Below are positions 1 to 12,423 of a DNA stretch of 64,000 nucleotides, in pieces. A model generated the notes under the pieces. That model was not told the DNA's origin. It did no database searches and worked only from the letters and a program-made list of their open reading frames with translations. Within the stretch, counting starts at the first letter, position 1; each line of letters opens with the position of its first letter. The stretch covers positions 67,001-131,000 of the forward strand of contig LSRX01000332.1 in assembly GCA_001939145.1 (NCBI GenBank), given 5' to 3'. The translations under genes and the position numbers were made by a program. The stretch comes from Symbiodinium microadriaticum. Lineage: Eukaryota > Sar > Dinophyceae > Suessiales > Symbiodiniaceae.

Positions 1-1298
1 AATTTCGGAACCCTTTACCCCTACATCCTCGCTGAACCTTAAACCCTTAAACCCTACGGAAGCCGCAAAGCCGAACAAGAATCCTTCGGGGTTTTCGGGC
101 TTTGGGTGTTTCGGGCTTAGGGGTTTAGGAGTTAAGGGCTTTTGGGTTTTGGGGCTGCAGGGTTTCTTTGAGCTTTGCGGGTTTTTGTTCAACATAAAGA
201 GCTTCCCTGAATTCGTGACACGAGTCGTAGAGTCATTTTATATAGTTGAGGTAGAGTATGCCCCAAATCCGCTCACATGTTGAGTACGGGGCTGTTGCCG
301 CACCAAAACCCTTTTTGTAGCTGAATGAGTACACTTCAAACTTGCTGGGATAGTCTGATCCCTTATAGAACTTCAAGCGTACCTGTTTTGTGCTTATGAA
401 CTCAGCAGCTAAGAACCCTAAACCCTGAACTGTTTGTGAAAAGATTCAGAGTAGGCCCCGGAGTCTTGGCAGCGACAATGGAGGTTTAGGATTCGGGTCT
501 CATACGCATCCCCAAACGTCGAACTTCAAAACGACCCTAAACCCCGAAACCCTGAACCCTCAACCGGCCACGCAATCTAGGCTTTAAAAGCTTATAATAT
601 TAATATGACATTCGGCCCGACAGTCGTGACACGAGGCCTCGGAACCCGAAGGCCTCGAAGCTTGTAAGTTTCAGGGAGGGTAGACCCCAAAACCCTAAAC
701 CCCTAAACCCCACACCCGAAACCCCAACCCTAAACCGTTTAGTGCCCAGTGTACGAGCCCTACAACCAGCCTCTCAAAGCCTAGAAGACCCGAAGAACCT
801 AAGCTAGAATGGCTGTAAGCCGCCAAACACCTTGAAACTCCCTAAGCCCCGATCCCGACACCTTCAACCCTCAGAAACCCTAGACACCCCTAGCTAAGAG
901 CCCCAGAGCCCCGAAGACACTCAAACCCATAGGTCCTAAACGACACCTCCCAAAAAAAACTTTAAGAACCTACAAGGCCTAAGAATCCGGTGAAGAAGCC
1001 GACGAAGGTCAAGAACCCTAGAGCCCTAAACACCCACTGGAGCTTCGGAATCAGCTAAAGGCTCCGAAAGCCTGAAAGGTTTAGGGTTCAGGGTCGGCAA
1101 GATTGACAAGAGTAGCCACTTATAGTCCCTGTGTACTTAGATGGTTGCAGACATATACCTTAACCATTCAGGCGCTTGTGGCAACCTGTATGGAGCCCTC
1201 AAAGGAGCCCTTCTCTGATTCTTAAAGCCGCTCATAAATCCCGAAACCCTAAACCTTAAACCCTAACCGATTAGAGCCCTTGTTGCAACCTGTCCGAG
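1..1298. repeat. Degenerate CCCTAAA/TTTAGGG heptamer intron
   Basis: A mosaic of imperfect seven-base telomere-like units in both orientations with stop codons in every frame. I see no coding exon. It is probably a CDPK intron. Confidence 0.6.
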
Positions 1299-1343
1299 GT
1301 CTCGAAGGGGCAGTTCTCCTTTAACCCGGCCGACTGGAAAAAC
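1299..1343 (+). CDS. CDPK exon 1 in window: end of kinase domain
   Basis: Encodes VSKGQFSFNPADWKN, the conserved stretch before the last kinase helices (family pattern: V-x-x-G-x-F-x-F-x-x-x-x-W-x-x-V-S). Acceptor CCGAG followed by G; donor GTCGGG. It joins in phase 0 to the exon at 3,430, giving W-K-N-V-S-E-D-A-K. Earlier kinase motifs (HRDLKPEN, DFG, APE) are not visible upstream and must lie outside the window. Confidence 0.82.
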
Positions 1344-2302
1344 GTCGGGCACATGGCTTTAGGGCTTTAGGGTTTTAGCGTTTCGTGCTTTCATGGTTTA
1401 GTTTAGGATGTTACGTTTCGAAGCTTTGGGTTGAGTGCTCAGGGGTTTAGGGTTTTGGAGCTGGGGGGGGGCTGCAAGCACTGAGGGTTTTGGGGTTTTG
1501 GGGTGTTAGGGCTTGGGGTATAGCAGCCCAGGAGGGGCTCCTCTGAGGGATCCCTCAAACGATCTGCCTGGATGGGTTCCACAAAACTTCTACGCCGTCA
1601 GTTAGAGGTGCTGTGTCTTTTGTTCTGGGGTTTCGGCGTAGGCCCCACACCCTAAACCTCAAAACTCTAAACCCTAAACCCTAGGTTTGCTGGGCTTGCC
1701 TACGGCTTCTTCGTTCCTCCACAGGGAAACCCTAAACCCTATCGGCGCTCAGTCCTGGTACCCTAACCCTAAACCCCAAACAGTAAACTCCAAACCCCAA
1801 ACCAAACCCCTGAAACCCTAAAACCCTACAGCCCTACAACCCTAAAGCCATAAAGCCCTTAAGCCCTAAAACCCTATACCCTAAACCCTGGTAGACGGTT
1901 CTCCTGGAGTCTGGCCTATAGGTTCATTTGGATTTAGGTTTTAGGGTTTCATACCCCACCCCTTTCTCTAGGTTACCTGCCCAGAGATCCCAAAACCCCT
2001 TTAATTAAGAAAAAGACTTTAAACCATAATATTAAGGCCCCTCTGATTTAAGGTATATCCCCTAATCAAGGTATATTGCGATCTCTGGGTGGTTCTTTAG
2101 TTAGGATCTGGTGTATAGAAAAGCAGGTTAACTTAAAAAAGGGGTCGGGTATGAGCCTCTAAGCAGGCCCGAACTTTGGTTTGCGTTGCGGTAGTAAGTC
2201 TATGACCAAGTCAGGCTGTCAGGGCTTTAGGCTTCTAGGGTTTAGGTTTAGGGCTTAGGGCTTGGGTAGGGTTTAGGGTTTACGGTTTCGGTTTCGAGCA
2301 CC

Positions 2303-3860
2303 CTGTAGACTTCTAAGACTTAAGAGACACATAGACTCTTAAACACACTTTGCCTGGCATGGGGCTAACTACAGCTCACCGAGGCCTCCCCCCCCCCCGA
2401 AACCCATGGAGCCTAGAACAACTTAATTAAGGTCTATAGGGTTGAGGTTTTAGGGCTTATAGGGCTTAGATAGGGTCACATTGGATCTTGTACCCGTAGT
2501 CGATGAGTTTCTGGGCTATACCCATGGCCCATAGGCTCCTTAGTAGTTCCGTTTTGGGATTACCTTATAGGACTCTACATATGAGCCGTAGAAAAGGAAC
2601 TTAGGAGCCTATGGGTACCGGCTATACCCTATCGCTGAGCAGGCATAGCCTACTAGCTCGTAGGGCTTGATGACTATATACAGGGACGTCCCTTTAACCC
2701 TGATTCTGTAGATCCGACGCACCGAAAGCCCTAAACCCATACAGCATCCTTAAAGGAAGCCTAAATCCTAAGCCCTTAAGCCTCGCAACCCGAAATCCAA
2801 GTAAAGCATAAGAGTTCCACCCATCGAGCTCCGCAACTAAACCGGAGTGCTAAACCCAGAAGCCCTCTCTAAGCCCTAAACCCAGTAGCCCTGTGAAGCC
2901 CTGCAGCGACCCCCTGAACACCAGATCAACACCCGAATAGACGCTCGAAAACAGCAAGCAACACTAAGAAAAGTAGAACCTCCCTTAGTGCAACCCTGGA
3001 GCAACCTTATTGAATAAAGCTTTTCAAAAGATTCTGCAAGCGCTCTAAAGCTTAAGCCCGGGACCAGCAAGACACGCGGACAAAATGCTTCCCCCATGGT
3101 ATTGGCAGGGTTCACATGCGGGGCCAGGGATTCGGGAGCACGGCCAAAACCCTTTCCCCATTACTGGCGGATTCAGAGACTTAAACCCTAAACCACATGG
3201 CCACAATGCTTCCTCCCCATGTTCTGGCTAAGGAAAATCCACAAAATTGCAACGCCTTACACGCTTTAATTGCCCTCGGAAGCCTTAAATTAAAAGCTCT
3301 AACACCCTAATAGCCCTAAGCTGCCCCAAAAGCTGAAAAGTCCATAAAAGTTATAAAAACCCCATTTAACAACAAATACAAAGAAACTAAACCCCAAGCA
3401 CGAGAACCGCTGCGAGCAGCACCTCCGAGGTCTCCGAGGACGCCAAGGGGCTCATCAGGAGCCTCCTGAAGATGAGTCCCAAAGAGAGGCCGGGGTTTGT
3501 TTAGGGTCTACGGGTTTAGGGGTTTAGGGTTTTAGCGTTCAATGGTTTAGGGCTTAGGGGTTTAGGGGTTTTGGGTTTAGGGGGAAAGGGGTCTAGGGGT
3601 TTAGGGGTTTAGGGTTTAGGGGTTTAGGGGTTTAGGGTTTGGGGGTTTAGGGGTTTAGGGCTTAGGGGTTTAGGGGTTTAGGGGTTTAGGCCGGGAAGCT
3701 TTTGGGGTTCAGGGGTTTAGCGTTTAGGTACTTATAACTGTAGGGTTCTTCGTCGCTGAATGAGTATTAGACTTCTTGGGATAGTATGATCCCTTATAGA
3801 ACTGAAAGTGTACGCTTTTTGTGCTTATGAACCCAGCAGCTAGTGGTTATAGTTATAACC
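2303..3860. repeat. 1,558-bp block, copy 1 of exact duplication
   Basis: Repeats without visible change at 3,862-5,419, separated by a single N. It contains CDPK exon 2 and a MITE of family D (2,528-2,618). Confidence 0.95.
3430..3488 (+). CDS. CDPK exon 2: kinase subdomain XI
   Basis: Encodes VSEDAKGLIRSLLKMSPKE plus two bases of an Arg codon, a classic kinase C-lobe segment. Acceptor CCGAG followed by G. The donor is GCCGGG (GC class). Ending in phase 2, it joins to the single leading G of the exon at 47,231, giving S-P-K-E-R-F-T-A-E-Q-A-L, as expected for a CDPK. The exon lies in a 1,558-bp block that is repeated exactly downstream. Confidence 0.85.
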
Positions 3861-3861
3861 N

Positions 3862-5419
3862 CTGTAGACTTCTAAGACTTAAGAGACACATAGACTCTTA
3901 AACACACTTTGCCTGGCATGGGGCTAACTACAGCTCACCGAGGCCTCCCCCCCCCCCGAAACCCATGGAGCCTAGAACAACTTAATTAAGGTCTATAGGG
4001 TTGAGGTTTTAGGGCTTATAGGGCTTAGATAGGGTCACATTGGATCTTGTACCCGTAGTCGATGAGTTTCTGGGCTATACCCATGGCCCATAGGCTCCTT
4101 AGTAGTTCCGTTTTGGGATTACCTTATAGGACTCTACATATGAGCCGTAGAAAAGGAACTTAGGAGCCTATGGGTACCGGCTATACCCTATCGCTGAGCA
4201 GGCATAGCCTACTAGCTCGTAGGGCTTGATGACTATATACAGGGACGTCCCTTTAACCCTGATTCTGTAGATCCGACGCACCGAAAGCCCTAAACCCATA
4301 CAGCATCCTTAAAGGAAGCCTAAATCCTAAGCCCTTAAGCCTCGCAACCCGAAATCCAAGTAAAGCATAAGAGTTCCACCCATCGAGCTCCGCAACTAAA
4401 CCGGAGTGCTAAACCCAGAAGCCCTCTCTAAGCCCTAAACCCAGTAGCCCTGTGAAGCCCTGCAGCGACCCCCTGAACACCAGATCAACACCCGAATAGA
4501 CGCTCGAAAACAGCAAGCAACACTAAGAAAAGTAGAACCTCCCTTAGTGCAACCCTGGAGCAACCTTATTGAATAAAGCTTTTCAAAAGATTCTGCAAGC
4601 GCTCTAAAGCTTAAGCCCGGGACCAGCAAGACACGCGGACAAAATGCTTCCCCCATGGTATTGGCAGGGTTCACATGCGGGGCCAGGGATTCGGGAGCAC
4701 GGCCAAAACCCTTTCCCCATTACTGGCGGATTCAGAGACTTAAACCCTAAACCACATGGCCACAATGCTTCCTCCCCATGTTCTGGCTAAGGAAAATCCA
4801 CAAAATTGCAACGCCTTACACGCTTTAATTGCCCTCGGAAGCCTTAAATTAAAAGCTCTAACACCCTAATAGCCCTAAGCTGCCCCAAAAGCTGAAAAGT
4901 CCATAAAAGTTATAAAAACCCCATTTAACAACAAATACAAAGAAACTAAACCCCAAGCACGAGAACCGCTGCGAGCAGCACCTCCGAGGTCTCCGAGGAC
5001 GCCAAGGGGCTCATCAGGAGCCTCCTGAAGATGAGTCCCAAAGAGAGGCCGGGGTTTGTTTAGGGTCTACGGGTTTAGGGGTTTAGGGTTTTAGCGTTCA
5101 ATGGTTTAGGGCTTAGGGGTTTAGGGGTTTTGGGTTTAGGGGGAAAGGGGTCTAGGGGTTTAGGGGTTTAGGGTTTAGGGGTTTAGGGGTTTAGGGTTTG
5201 GGGGTTTAGGGGTTTAGGGCTTAGGGGTTTAGGGGTTTAGGGGTTTAGGCCGGGAAGCTTTTGGGGTTCAGGGGTTTAGCGTTTAGGTACTTATAACTGT
5301 AGGGTTCTTCGTCGCTGAATGAGTATTAGACTTCTTGGGATAGTATGATCCCTTATAGAACTGAAAGTGTACGCTTTTTGTGCTTATGAACCCAGCAGCT
5401 AGTGGTTATAGTTATAACC
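3862..5419. repeat. 1,558-bp block, copy 2 of exact duplication
   Basis: Offset 1,559 from copy 1. The lone N at 3,861 at the junction is typical of scaffolding where overlapping contig ends were not merged. Confidence 0.95.
4989..5047 (+). CDS. Second identical copy of CDPK exon 2
   Basis: Identical in sequence and splice sites to the exon at 3,430-3,488, offset by exactly 1,559 bases. Using both copies would duplicate a kinase segment and shift the frame, because 59 nt is not a multiple of three. At most one can be used per transcript. The exactness and the single N between the copies point to an assembly artefact rather than a real exon duplication. Confidence 0.5.
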
Positions 5420-5535
5420 CAGAGGGTCCATATATACTACCACTATGGAATTAGGTCCTTATCATGGTTTTGGGGACCTACCTCCACCAAGTAGTGTACA
5501 TGGACCCTCTTGGTAATAGGGCTTAGAAGGACGGG

Positions 5536-5936
5536 AGTCCGAAAAAGAGGCCGGAACTTTAAGGAGACGGGTCCTTTCAGAGTTTTAGGATAGGGGCTTT
5601 AGGAGGGATTTATGCTTTAGGGTAACTGGTGGGTGGTTATAGGGGTGAAGGTTTATGGCTATTGGTAGGAATGAGAGGAGTCCGAAAGAGAGGCCGGGAC
5701 GTTTTGGGGTTAAGGGATTTTAGGGTTATAGGAGGGGTTTATGGTTTAGGGGCTTGGTGATAAGGTTGCACGGGGCCTACACTTTCGTTCGGACTCTATG
5801 GATACAAAAGAGTCCGAAATAAAGTCCGGCTTTTTGATTGGGGCTATTGTAAGGCTTACGGCTTAGGGCCATTATAGGATAGCGTTTTAGGGCTTGGGGT
5901 TATAGGGTTCTTGCTATAGAGCCCGAAAGAAAGACC
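5536..5936. repeat. Decayed echoes of the CDPK exon 2 end and donor
   Basis: The motif AGTCCGAAA(R)AGAGGCCGG recurs at 5,536-5,554 and 5,679-5,698, and in weaker form at 5,811-5,829 and about 5,918-5,936. The spacing is roughly 107-143 bases. It matches the last bases of exon 2 plus its GC donor (AGTCCCAAAGAGAGGCCGGG at 3,474-3,493). The rest of the exon is not repeated. Confidence 0.6.
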
Positions 5937-8900
5937 ATGACATTGACTAGAAGGGTCTTCTAGACATTAGTCAAGGGTTCTCTAAGGGTTTAAGGTCTAG
6001 TATAGAGTTGGAGGTTGATGGGTTTTAGGGTTCAGATCAGACCCAAAGATACAGGGATAGTCAGGTCTGCAAAAGTAGTATACATTATTCTGAGGGTTGT
6101 CACAGGGTTTCAGGTTCTTGACACGAGCTTCTCTAATTCTTAAGGTCCCCCTAGAAAACGTAAACCCTAAACCCGTAAACCCTTAGAACAAGCCCCTGAA
6201 GCAACCTTTTAATTTCAAACAACCCCTTTGGGGGCTGGGGTCTCCTGACGTCGGATTTATTGCTGGTGCAGGGTTTAGGGTTTCGGGGAGGTTTAGGGGT
6301 GAATCTGGTTTCAGTGTGTACTTGAAGGCACATCGAGTCGGTCAGTTGCAAGCTGCATCAACATCTGGCAGTAGCTTTGCCCTGTGCTTCCGTAGAAGAC
6401 TTGCATTAAGAAGCCCTAAACCCTAAATCCTAAACCCCTACATCCTAAACGGTTCGCGGGTGCAGCACAGGACGAGAAGTCTAGGGTTGGAAGCCGCGCA
6501 GCATAGGATTTTTGGAGTTCTAGCAGCCGACTAGAGTTCAAGAAGTTGAGTGCAGCTTGAAAAAGAATGACTAGTTGGACTGAGTTAGACTAGGGTTTCG
6601 GTTGCACTACGAATTCATGCTACGAAGTATTCAGGACCCTACCCTGGCCCAGTTACCTGTCTCAAATTTGTAATCCTAACCCCATTCAAAGCTCTGCTTG
6701 TCCTGTGACCCGGTAAGCCTAAACCCTAAACCCTCTAACCCCGGATCCCTAAACTCTAATAAGCTCTTATAGTACGCTTTGCCCCGTAACCTAAGTTATA
6801 GCTTGCAGAGGAGGTTCCCTGAAAGCTCTAAGCCCTAAACCCCTAAACCTCTAAGCATGTTGGCCTCTGGGCTCTCGGCGCTAAGTCGAGAGGATCAGGA
6901 GACTTAGGAAGTAGGGTCGGGCTCAAAGCCCAAATCCAAGGATTTAGAGTTTATGGTTTAGGGTTTATGGTTTAGCCCAAAGCTACTAGCATGAAGCCGT
7001 ACAGTACAAGACCCATGTAAGACCCGGTGCAACCCTTAGACTCCCTCAGCCCCGCTATGCCACGCACAGACGCCTAAGCCCTAAACCCTAGACCCGTTCC
7101 ATTTTCATTCCTTGGAGGCCTAAGTTTGGGCTCCAGAGGGTTTTGGACATCCAATCGATTTGGGCTCAGGATATATGGGGTTTTAGATTTAGTACGCGGT
7201 CTTGGGCTGGGATTTAGGGCTGCGGGTTTAAGGTTTAGAGCTTGACGCTTGCGGCTTATAGTTGAGGTTCGGCTCCTGTTTGGCATGGCCCAAGATATCT
7301 CAAGGACATGTGGACATCATGATCGCTCTAAGGCTAGGCTAGTTAGCAAGATCGTTCAACTCATTACCTTCAGAGTTTCATTCTCTGCTGCTAGTACTTA
7401 ACTATCGGATTTGATACTTGCTTGAAGGTTGTTCTTTCAAAAATACATGGCTGCGCAGGCCTTCAGACTGGCATAGGCTTTACTTTAGAAAGGGACAGGC
7501 TGTCGCTGTGCCTTTTTGTCTTGGAGCTTAGAGGCCTCAACAAAGCCTGTCAAACAGCTTCTTCTGCAGCTGCTGTGGCTGTTAGTGAAGCCATGTTGCG
7601 CCGACGCGCTTTGGTTTGCAATGTCGTCCTGAACCCTAAACCCTAAACCTTAAACAACCCGTAAACCCAGCATCCCTGGTTCCTTTGATGCCTCTAGTAG
7701 CATGCAGAATCACAGAATAACCGTATTAGTAACCATACTTATCCTCATCTGGACCAGCAATAAGAACACCAATACGAAGAATGATATTACGAGAACGAAT
7801 GCCAATAGCACTAGTATTACTAGTGCTAGCAGTATTCTTGCTCGTAATGTAGTACTACTCGTAAGTCAAGGCAAACACAGTATCAAGAATAACAGTAAGC
7901 ATAATCATAATCATATTCAGCGATAATGCTGTCGATTCGAAGAGCACAAGGCAAGTGCATCAAGCTCCATCCCGACATACAGCACTTTTGTTGTCGGAAT
8001 AATTACGGATGGTTTAGGGTTTAGGGTTATTACTGGTATCCCCTGATAGTCTCCACTACGCCCAAAACCCTGTTCTGCTCATTCAGGCGCAGCCTTTGAT
8101 TTCCGGTTCAGAGTTTTGGTTTTGAGGGTTTAGGTTTCAAACCCAGCTCCAGGGTGCTTACGAAGCGAGAGTTGGGGGGGCATATAAAGCTTCTAAAGCT
8201 TCGGGGCTTGGTTTCTTGTGTTAGTGAAAGTAAGGTTCTGTTACTTCCCCAGGCTACCCTAGCTCCCCCGCTACCATAGTAGAGAAACCATATTTTTTAC
8301 TATAGATCCCCATTATGGCAACTTAAATAAAAATCCCTTAACAAGAACCCAGTACACCAAGAGGTGCCTTCACCCTGAGTCCCGACACCCTAACTAAACC
8401 GCAAGCCACAGAGGACCCTGAAGTCCCGCACGCTCACCTGGAGTCTTTTGGCTATGCGTGCTATTAAGGTCTCAAAACGAGGCGTTTAAATTTGCCCTAA
8501 TTTATCCTGGTTTTGGGGCAGAAGAGGGGGGCCCATCAGAGGGGTTCCAGAAAATCCTCAATTTTTAGATCCTCCTGTTTAGGTGGTCCTTTGGGCCCCT
8601 GGCAATAACAATCGAGAGCCTACTCGAAGCTATGGCTTCGACACAACTAAAGCCATCTCTGCAGTCCCCAAGATCCACGGGCCCATGTGCTACATACTTT
8701 TGCCTTAAAGGCACTTTGGTACATGTGCTATGCTGAGTATAGGTAGTTCAAGGCCGAAGTATATACAATGTAGGTATATGAGCGCCTGAGGATCATCAGG
8801 GAACCCTAAACCGTGAGTCCTAAACCTCTAAAGACTAAAGTTCCGAAACCGCAAAAGCCCCAACATTTCCAAACCCCAAAGCCCTTCTTTTCGACTTTAG

Positions 8901-10601
8901 GGTTCTAGGGGTTTAGGGTTCTAGGGTTTAGGGTTGAGGGCTCTAGGGCACTAGGGCTCTAGGGGTTTATAGGGTTAAGGGTTTAGGGTTCTTTGGGTTT
9001 AGGGTTTAGAAACTCTGTCACTCGAGGCGTTTCTTTCCTGGCTTTCGCCTTGCTGATTGCTCTTGGCCACTGGTGCACCACGCGCCCCTGCGGAACATGC
9101 TTGCACATCCGGTTTAGGGTTAGGCTGGTTAATTCAGGGATCCTAGAAACTACTCTAGGGTTTTGAGTTTTGCAAGTAAGGGATCAAAAAACTATTACTT
9201 GTAGGGTTTGAGATGCTGTAGGTAGCAGGTATCCGCGATTCCGGGCTGGGGCTAGTGCCCTACATGGCCCCTCCACCTGAAAATAAGCTCCAAACCTGGT
9301 GGCGTTATGGGATTAGGGTTTCGGGTTTCGGGTCTGGGTTATGGGTACACAGTACGGCCGCAGGATTCTTGGGGGTACAGTACCTAAGGGATCCTTCAGC
9401 ACCCTCACCCCGAAACCTAAACCTAAGCCCCGAAACCTAAACCCTAAACCCTAAACCGTGAAACCTAAACCCAAAACCCCCCAAAACCCGGAAACTCGAA
9501 ATCCCGGGTTTCTGTGAGGTTTGGGGCTGCACGACTGTGACTCCCAGGTCCTCCAGTGCAAGATCTGTAACCATAAATAGCTTAGGGTTTGGGGTGTAGG
9601 GTTTTTGGGCTTAGGATTTAGGGTTTCGGGTTTTGGGTTTTGGGCTTAGGGTTTAGGGGTTTTGGGTTTTGGTTTTAGGGTTTAGGGTAAGTCCTCTAAG
9701 AGCCCGACTATGGATTCAAGATGTTAGGCTCAACACTTGTAAGGGTCAAATTTCAATGGGGGTTTCAATCGCATGAGTCTCCTGACCCCTCCATAAACCG
9801 TAAAAACCTAAACCGCGAACCGCCCGATCCTGGACCTCCCCGGAAGCCTGGCACTGCTTAATCAGCCGGGCCCAGCCTTAACTATAGGACTGTCTCTCAA
9901 AGTATGTGTGGTAATTTCATGAGAACATAACTGATGTTCCAGAAGCTGCAAGGTTTAGGGTTTAGGGCTTAGGGTTTAGGGTCTAGAGTACATTAAAGGC
10001 TGCTATCGGGCTAGCTACTATTAGGGGCACCCAAGGCTTATTGCAAGGATACAGCAGGGGACATCCAAAGATTACCCCAAGGTGACTCTTCCGGGCACCC
10101 AAAAGTTACTTAAGGACAGTGAGGGCATCCAAAGGTTGCTACAAGTGTTGGGCTGAAAGTGTACAGCGCCCTGAGCCCTAAAACCTAAACCCTTAAAGGG
10201 AACCCTATAGTCTAGAACCCTATGGCACCATTAAAGGGAACACTATTACAGAACCCTATAGAACCCTTAAGGGGTCATGGGCTGCCAGGGTTGGAACGAC
10301 AGCGTCGGCCCAGGCTCACGTTCACAACGCCCTTTGCGCGGCGACTGGACGAGCTGCTCGGGATTGTTTTCAGGTAGGCTTTAGGGTTCAGGGGTTTGGG
10401 TTTGGGGTTTGGAGTGTCTAGTATATGCTGGGGCCTGAACAGTACTGGAAGAGGGACTAGATTACGGTCAGCGTATATCATGTAATATATAATGAGTGCA
10501 TGGACCCTTTAAAGGATAGCTTAGTTTAGGAACCTGATTAACAAAGCCTGCTCCTACTACCCCAAAAGGGTTGCTCCCACTATCCCAAAATGGTAGGATC
10601 C

Positions 10602-10717
10602 ATATGGGTAGTTCTCTAAATTAGGTCCCGTTTTGTTTTAGATCCACCCCAAAAATAGTATGGCACCCTTCTGAAAAAGGACCCTAAAACGAGACCCCAA
10701 TTTGGAGAACTACCCGA
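10602..10717. mobile_element. MITE family C, copy
   Basis: Inverted-repeat element with ends GGGTAGTTCTCTAAATTAGG and CCCCAATTTGGAGAACTACCC. The same ends recur at 15,551 and 25,452. Confidence 0.7.
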
Positions 10718-10754
10718 ACAAAAGAAGCTCGCCAATGGGCCCAAGGCTTCTTCA

Positions 10755-11225
10755 TCAGGCTTTAAGGGTTTAGGGGTTTAGGGTTTTGTGGTTTAGGTTA
10801 GGGGATTAGGGTTTTGTGGTTTAGGTTAGGGGTTTAGGGTAGGGGTGTAGGGCTTTAGGGCTTTAGGGGTTTAGGTGTGTAGGGTTTAGGGGGGTAGGGG
10901 TGTAGGGCTTTAGGGCTTTAGGGGTTTAGGTGTGTAGGGTTTAGGGGGGTAGGGGTGTAGGGCTTTAGGGCTTTAGGGTTTAGGGTCTAGGGGTTTAGGG
11001 GTTTAGGGGTTTAGGGTTTAGTGGTGTAGGGGTTTAGGGGTGTAGGGGTTTAGGGTTTGAGGGTTTACGTTTTAGGGGTTTAGGGTTTAGGGTTTAGGGC
11101 TTGGGTTTAGGGGTGTAGGGGTTTCCGGTAGAGGGGATGAGGCGTGTAGGGTTTAGAGGTTCAGGGTTTAGGGGTTTAGGGGTGTAGGGGTTTCGGGTTT
11201 AGGGGTTTAGGGGGTTTAGGGTTCA
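10755..11225. repeat. Dense TTTAGGG-like block with a roughly 60-bp tandem duplication
   Basis: Nearly pure degenerate heptamers. A unit of about 60 bases (GGGGTGTAGGGCTTTAGGGC... to GTAGGGTTTAGGGGGGTA) is repeated head to tail at about 10,845-10,965. Confidence 0.8.
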
Positions 11226-11280
11226 GGTTCCTAGAAACCCTACAAAGCCTGGGACCCCTAAGGCCCTAAAGCCCCAAAAG

Positions 11281-11350
11281 GTTCTTGAAGAACGTCGAAG
11301 CCGATGAACTCAAGAAGGGCGAGACCAAGGCGGCTTGGGCGGGGCTTGAG
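11281..11350 (+). CDS. Candidate exon, possibly upstream part of the PPR gene
   Basis: Acceptor AAAAG followed by G, then FLKNVEADELKKGETKAAWA and G-L-E, then donor GTCTAG. It is codon-like and heptamer-free, unlike its surroundings. It loosely resembles a PPR helix pair but I could not link it by phase to the next exon. Confidence 0.4.
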
Positions 11351-12327
11351 GTCTAGGGTCATATTCAGGAACCAAAATAGGCACCGAGACATGAACTTTT
11401 TGGGTGGGATATCCCTACCGTATTGCCTTTTTACAAAAGGGGATTATCAAAAATCCCCATCGTACGGTTGTTGTTTCGGTGCTGTTTTGGGCCCCCCTGA
11501 CATAAGGTAATCTACAGCATCCTAATCAATGTTTGAGGTTTTGGGGTTCGGGGAAAAGGGCTTCAGGGTTTTAGAGCTTAGGGGCTGGGTATTTACTATG
11601 GTTCTGGGTTTTACGGCTTACAGCCATGGGGGTATTGGCCGAAAGCCTTTTGATTTGGTAAGGAGTTTCTGGTTGAGAAGTTGTTGCATGCCAAGCTTCG
11701 GTATTGAAATTTTCAATCCAAGCCCTATGCCTTGAAACCCCCCCATACTCCAGACATCTTGTAAACGAGGCTTACTACTCGTACAACATGGACGTGTGAA
11801 TGTGTGTTGTGTGTTTGGTTGGTGTATGCTAAACCCTAAACGTTGTGTGTTCGTGTTGTAGAGGGGAGGGATTTGGCCAGGCTCAACATGCGAAGCCTTG
11901 AGACTGGTAACCTCTACTTCGAGCTTCAGGGGACCTAGTAAGTGGGTTAGTGAGTTGGGCTACTACCGTTCTATTTAAATTCTAAACCCTATAGATCCTA
12001 AAGCCCTAACGCCCAAGCCCTAAGCCCAGTTGTGGTAGCTATAACCCTAAGTCCCCTGAGTCTCTAAGTCAACCCAAAGTTCGGGGAGCCTCGGGGTTCA
12101 TAGAGCTTAGTGGTTTGGGGCTCGCAAGGCTTTAGAGGTCTACGTAATGTTCATACGGGGTTTCGGGTTCAGGGGTTTAGGCTTTAGGGGTTTAGGGTTT
12201 ATAGGGGTTTGGGAGTCTCACAACTTTCGGGTTGATGTCGGCGTGCAGGTGTGAGGGCTTTTTATGAACCCTAAACCCTAAACCATATCTTGAGGCTTTT
12301 TGGGGCTGCCAGATCCGACCCTCTGAG

Positions 12328-12423
12328 GCGAAAAGCGCGAAGTTTGCGGAAGCTGGCAAAGCGCAGAAGAAAGTTCCTACCTGGCTCACCGAGTTAGACA
12401 GCTCCTTGGCTCTGAGCTCCGAG
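12328..12423 (+). CDS. Candidate exon, PPR-like helix
   Basis: After CTGAG followed by G the frame reads AKSAKFAEAGKAQKKVPTWL and continues T-E-L-D-S-S-L-A-L-S-S-E. The A-K-S-x-K-F-x-E-A pattern is PPR-like. The donor is unclear. Confidence 0.4.

Larger units (their letters stand above)
5937..11280. repeat. Heptamer-rich intron with MITEs, no exon recognised
   Basis: TTTAGGG-type units dominate. At 7,700-7,925 there is an AT-rich degenerate trinucleotide tract with a perfect palindrome at 7,807-7,827. The segment 7,420-7,630 is open but shows no known motif. Confidence 0.5.

Noticed and set aside
10755-11225. Chromosome-end telomere
   Set aside because: The heptamers are degenerate, change orientation nearby, and are flanked by genes on both sides.
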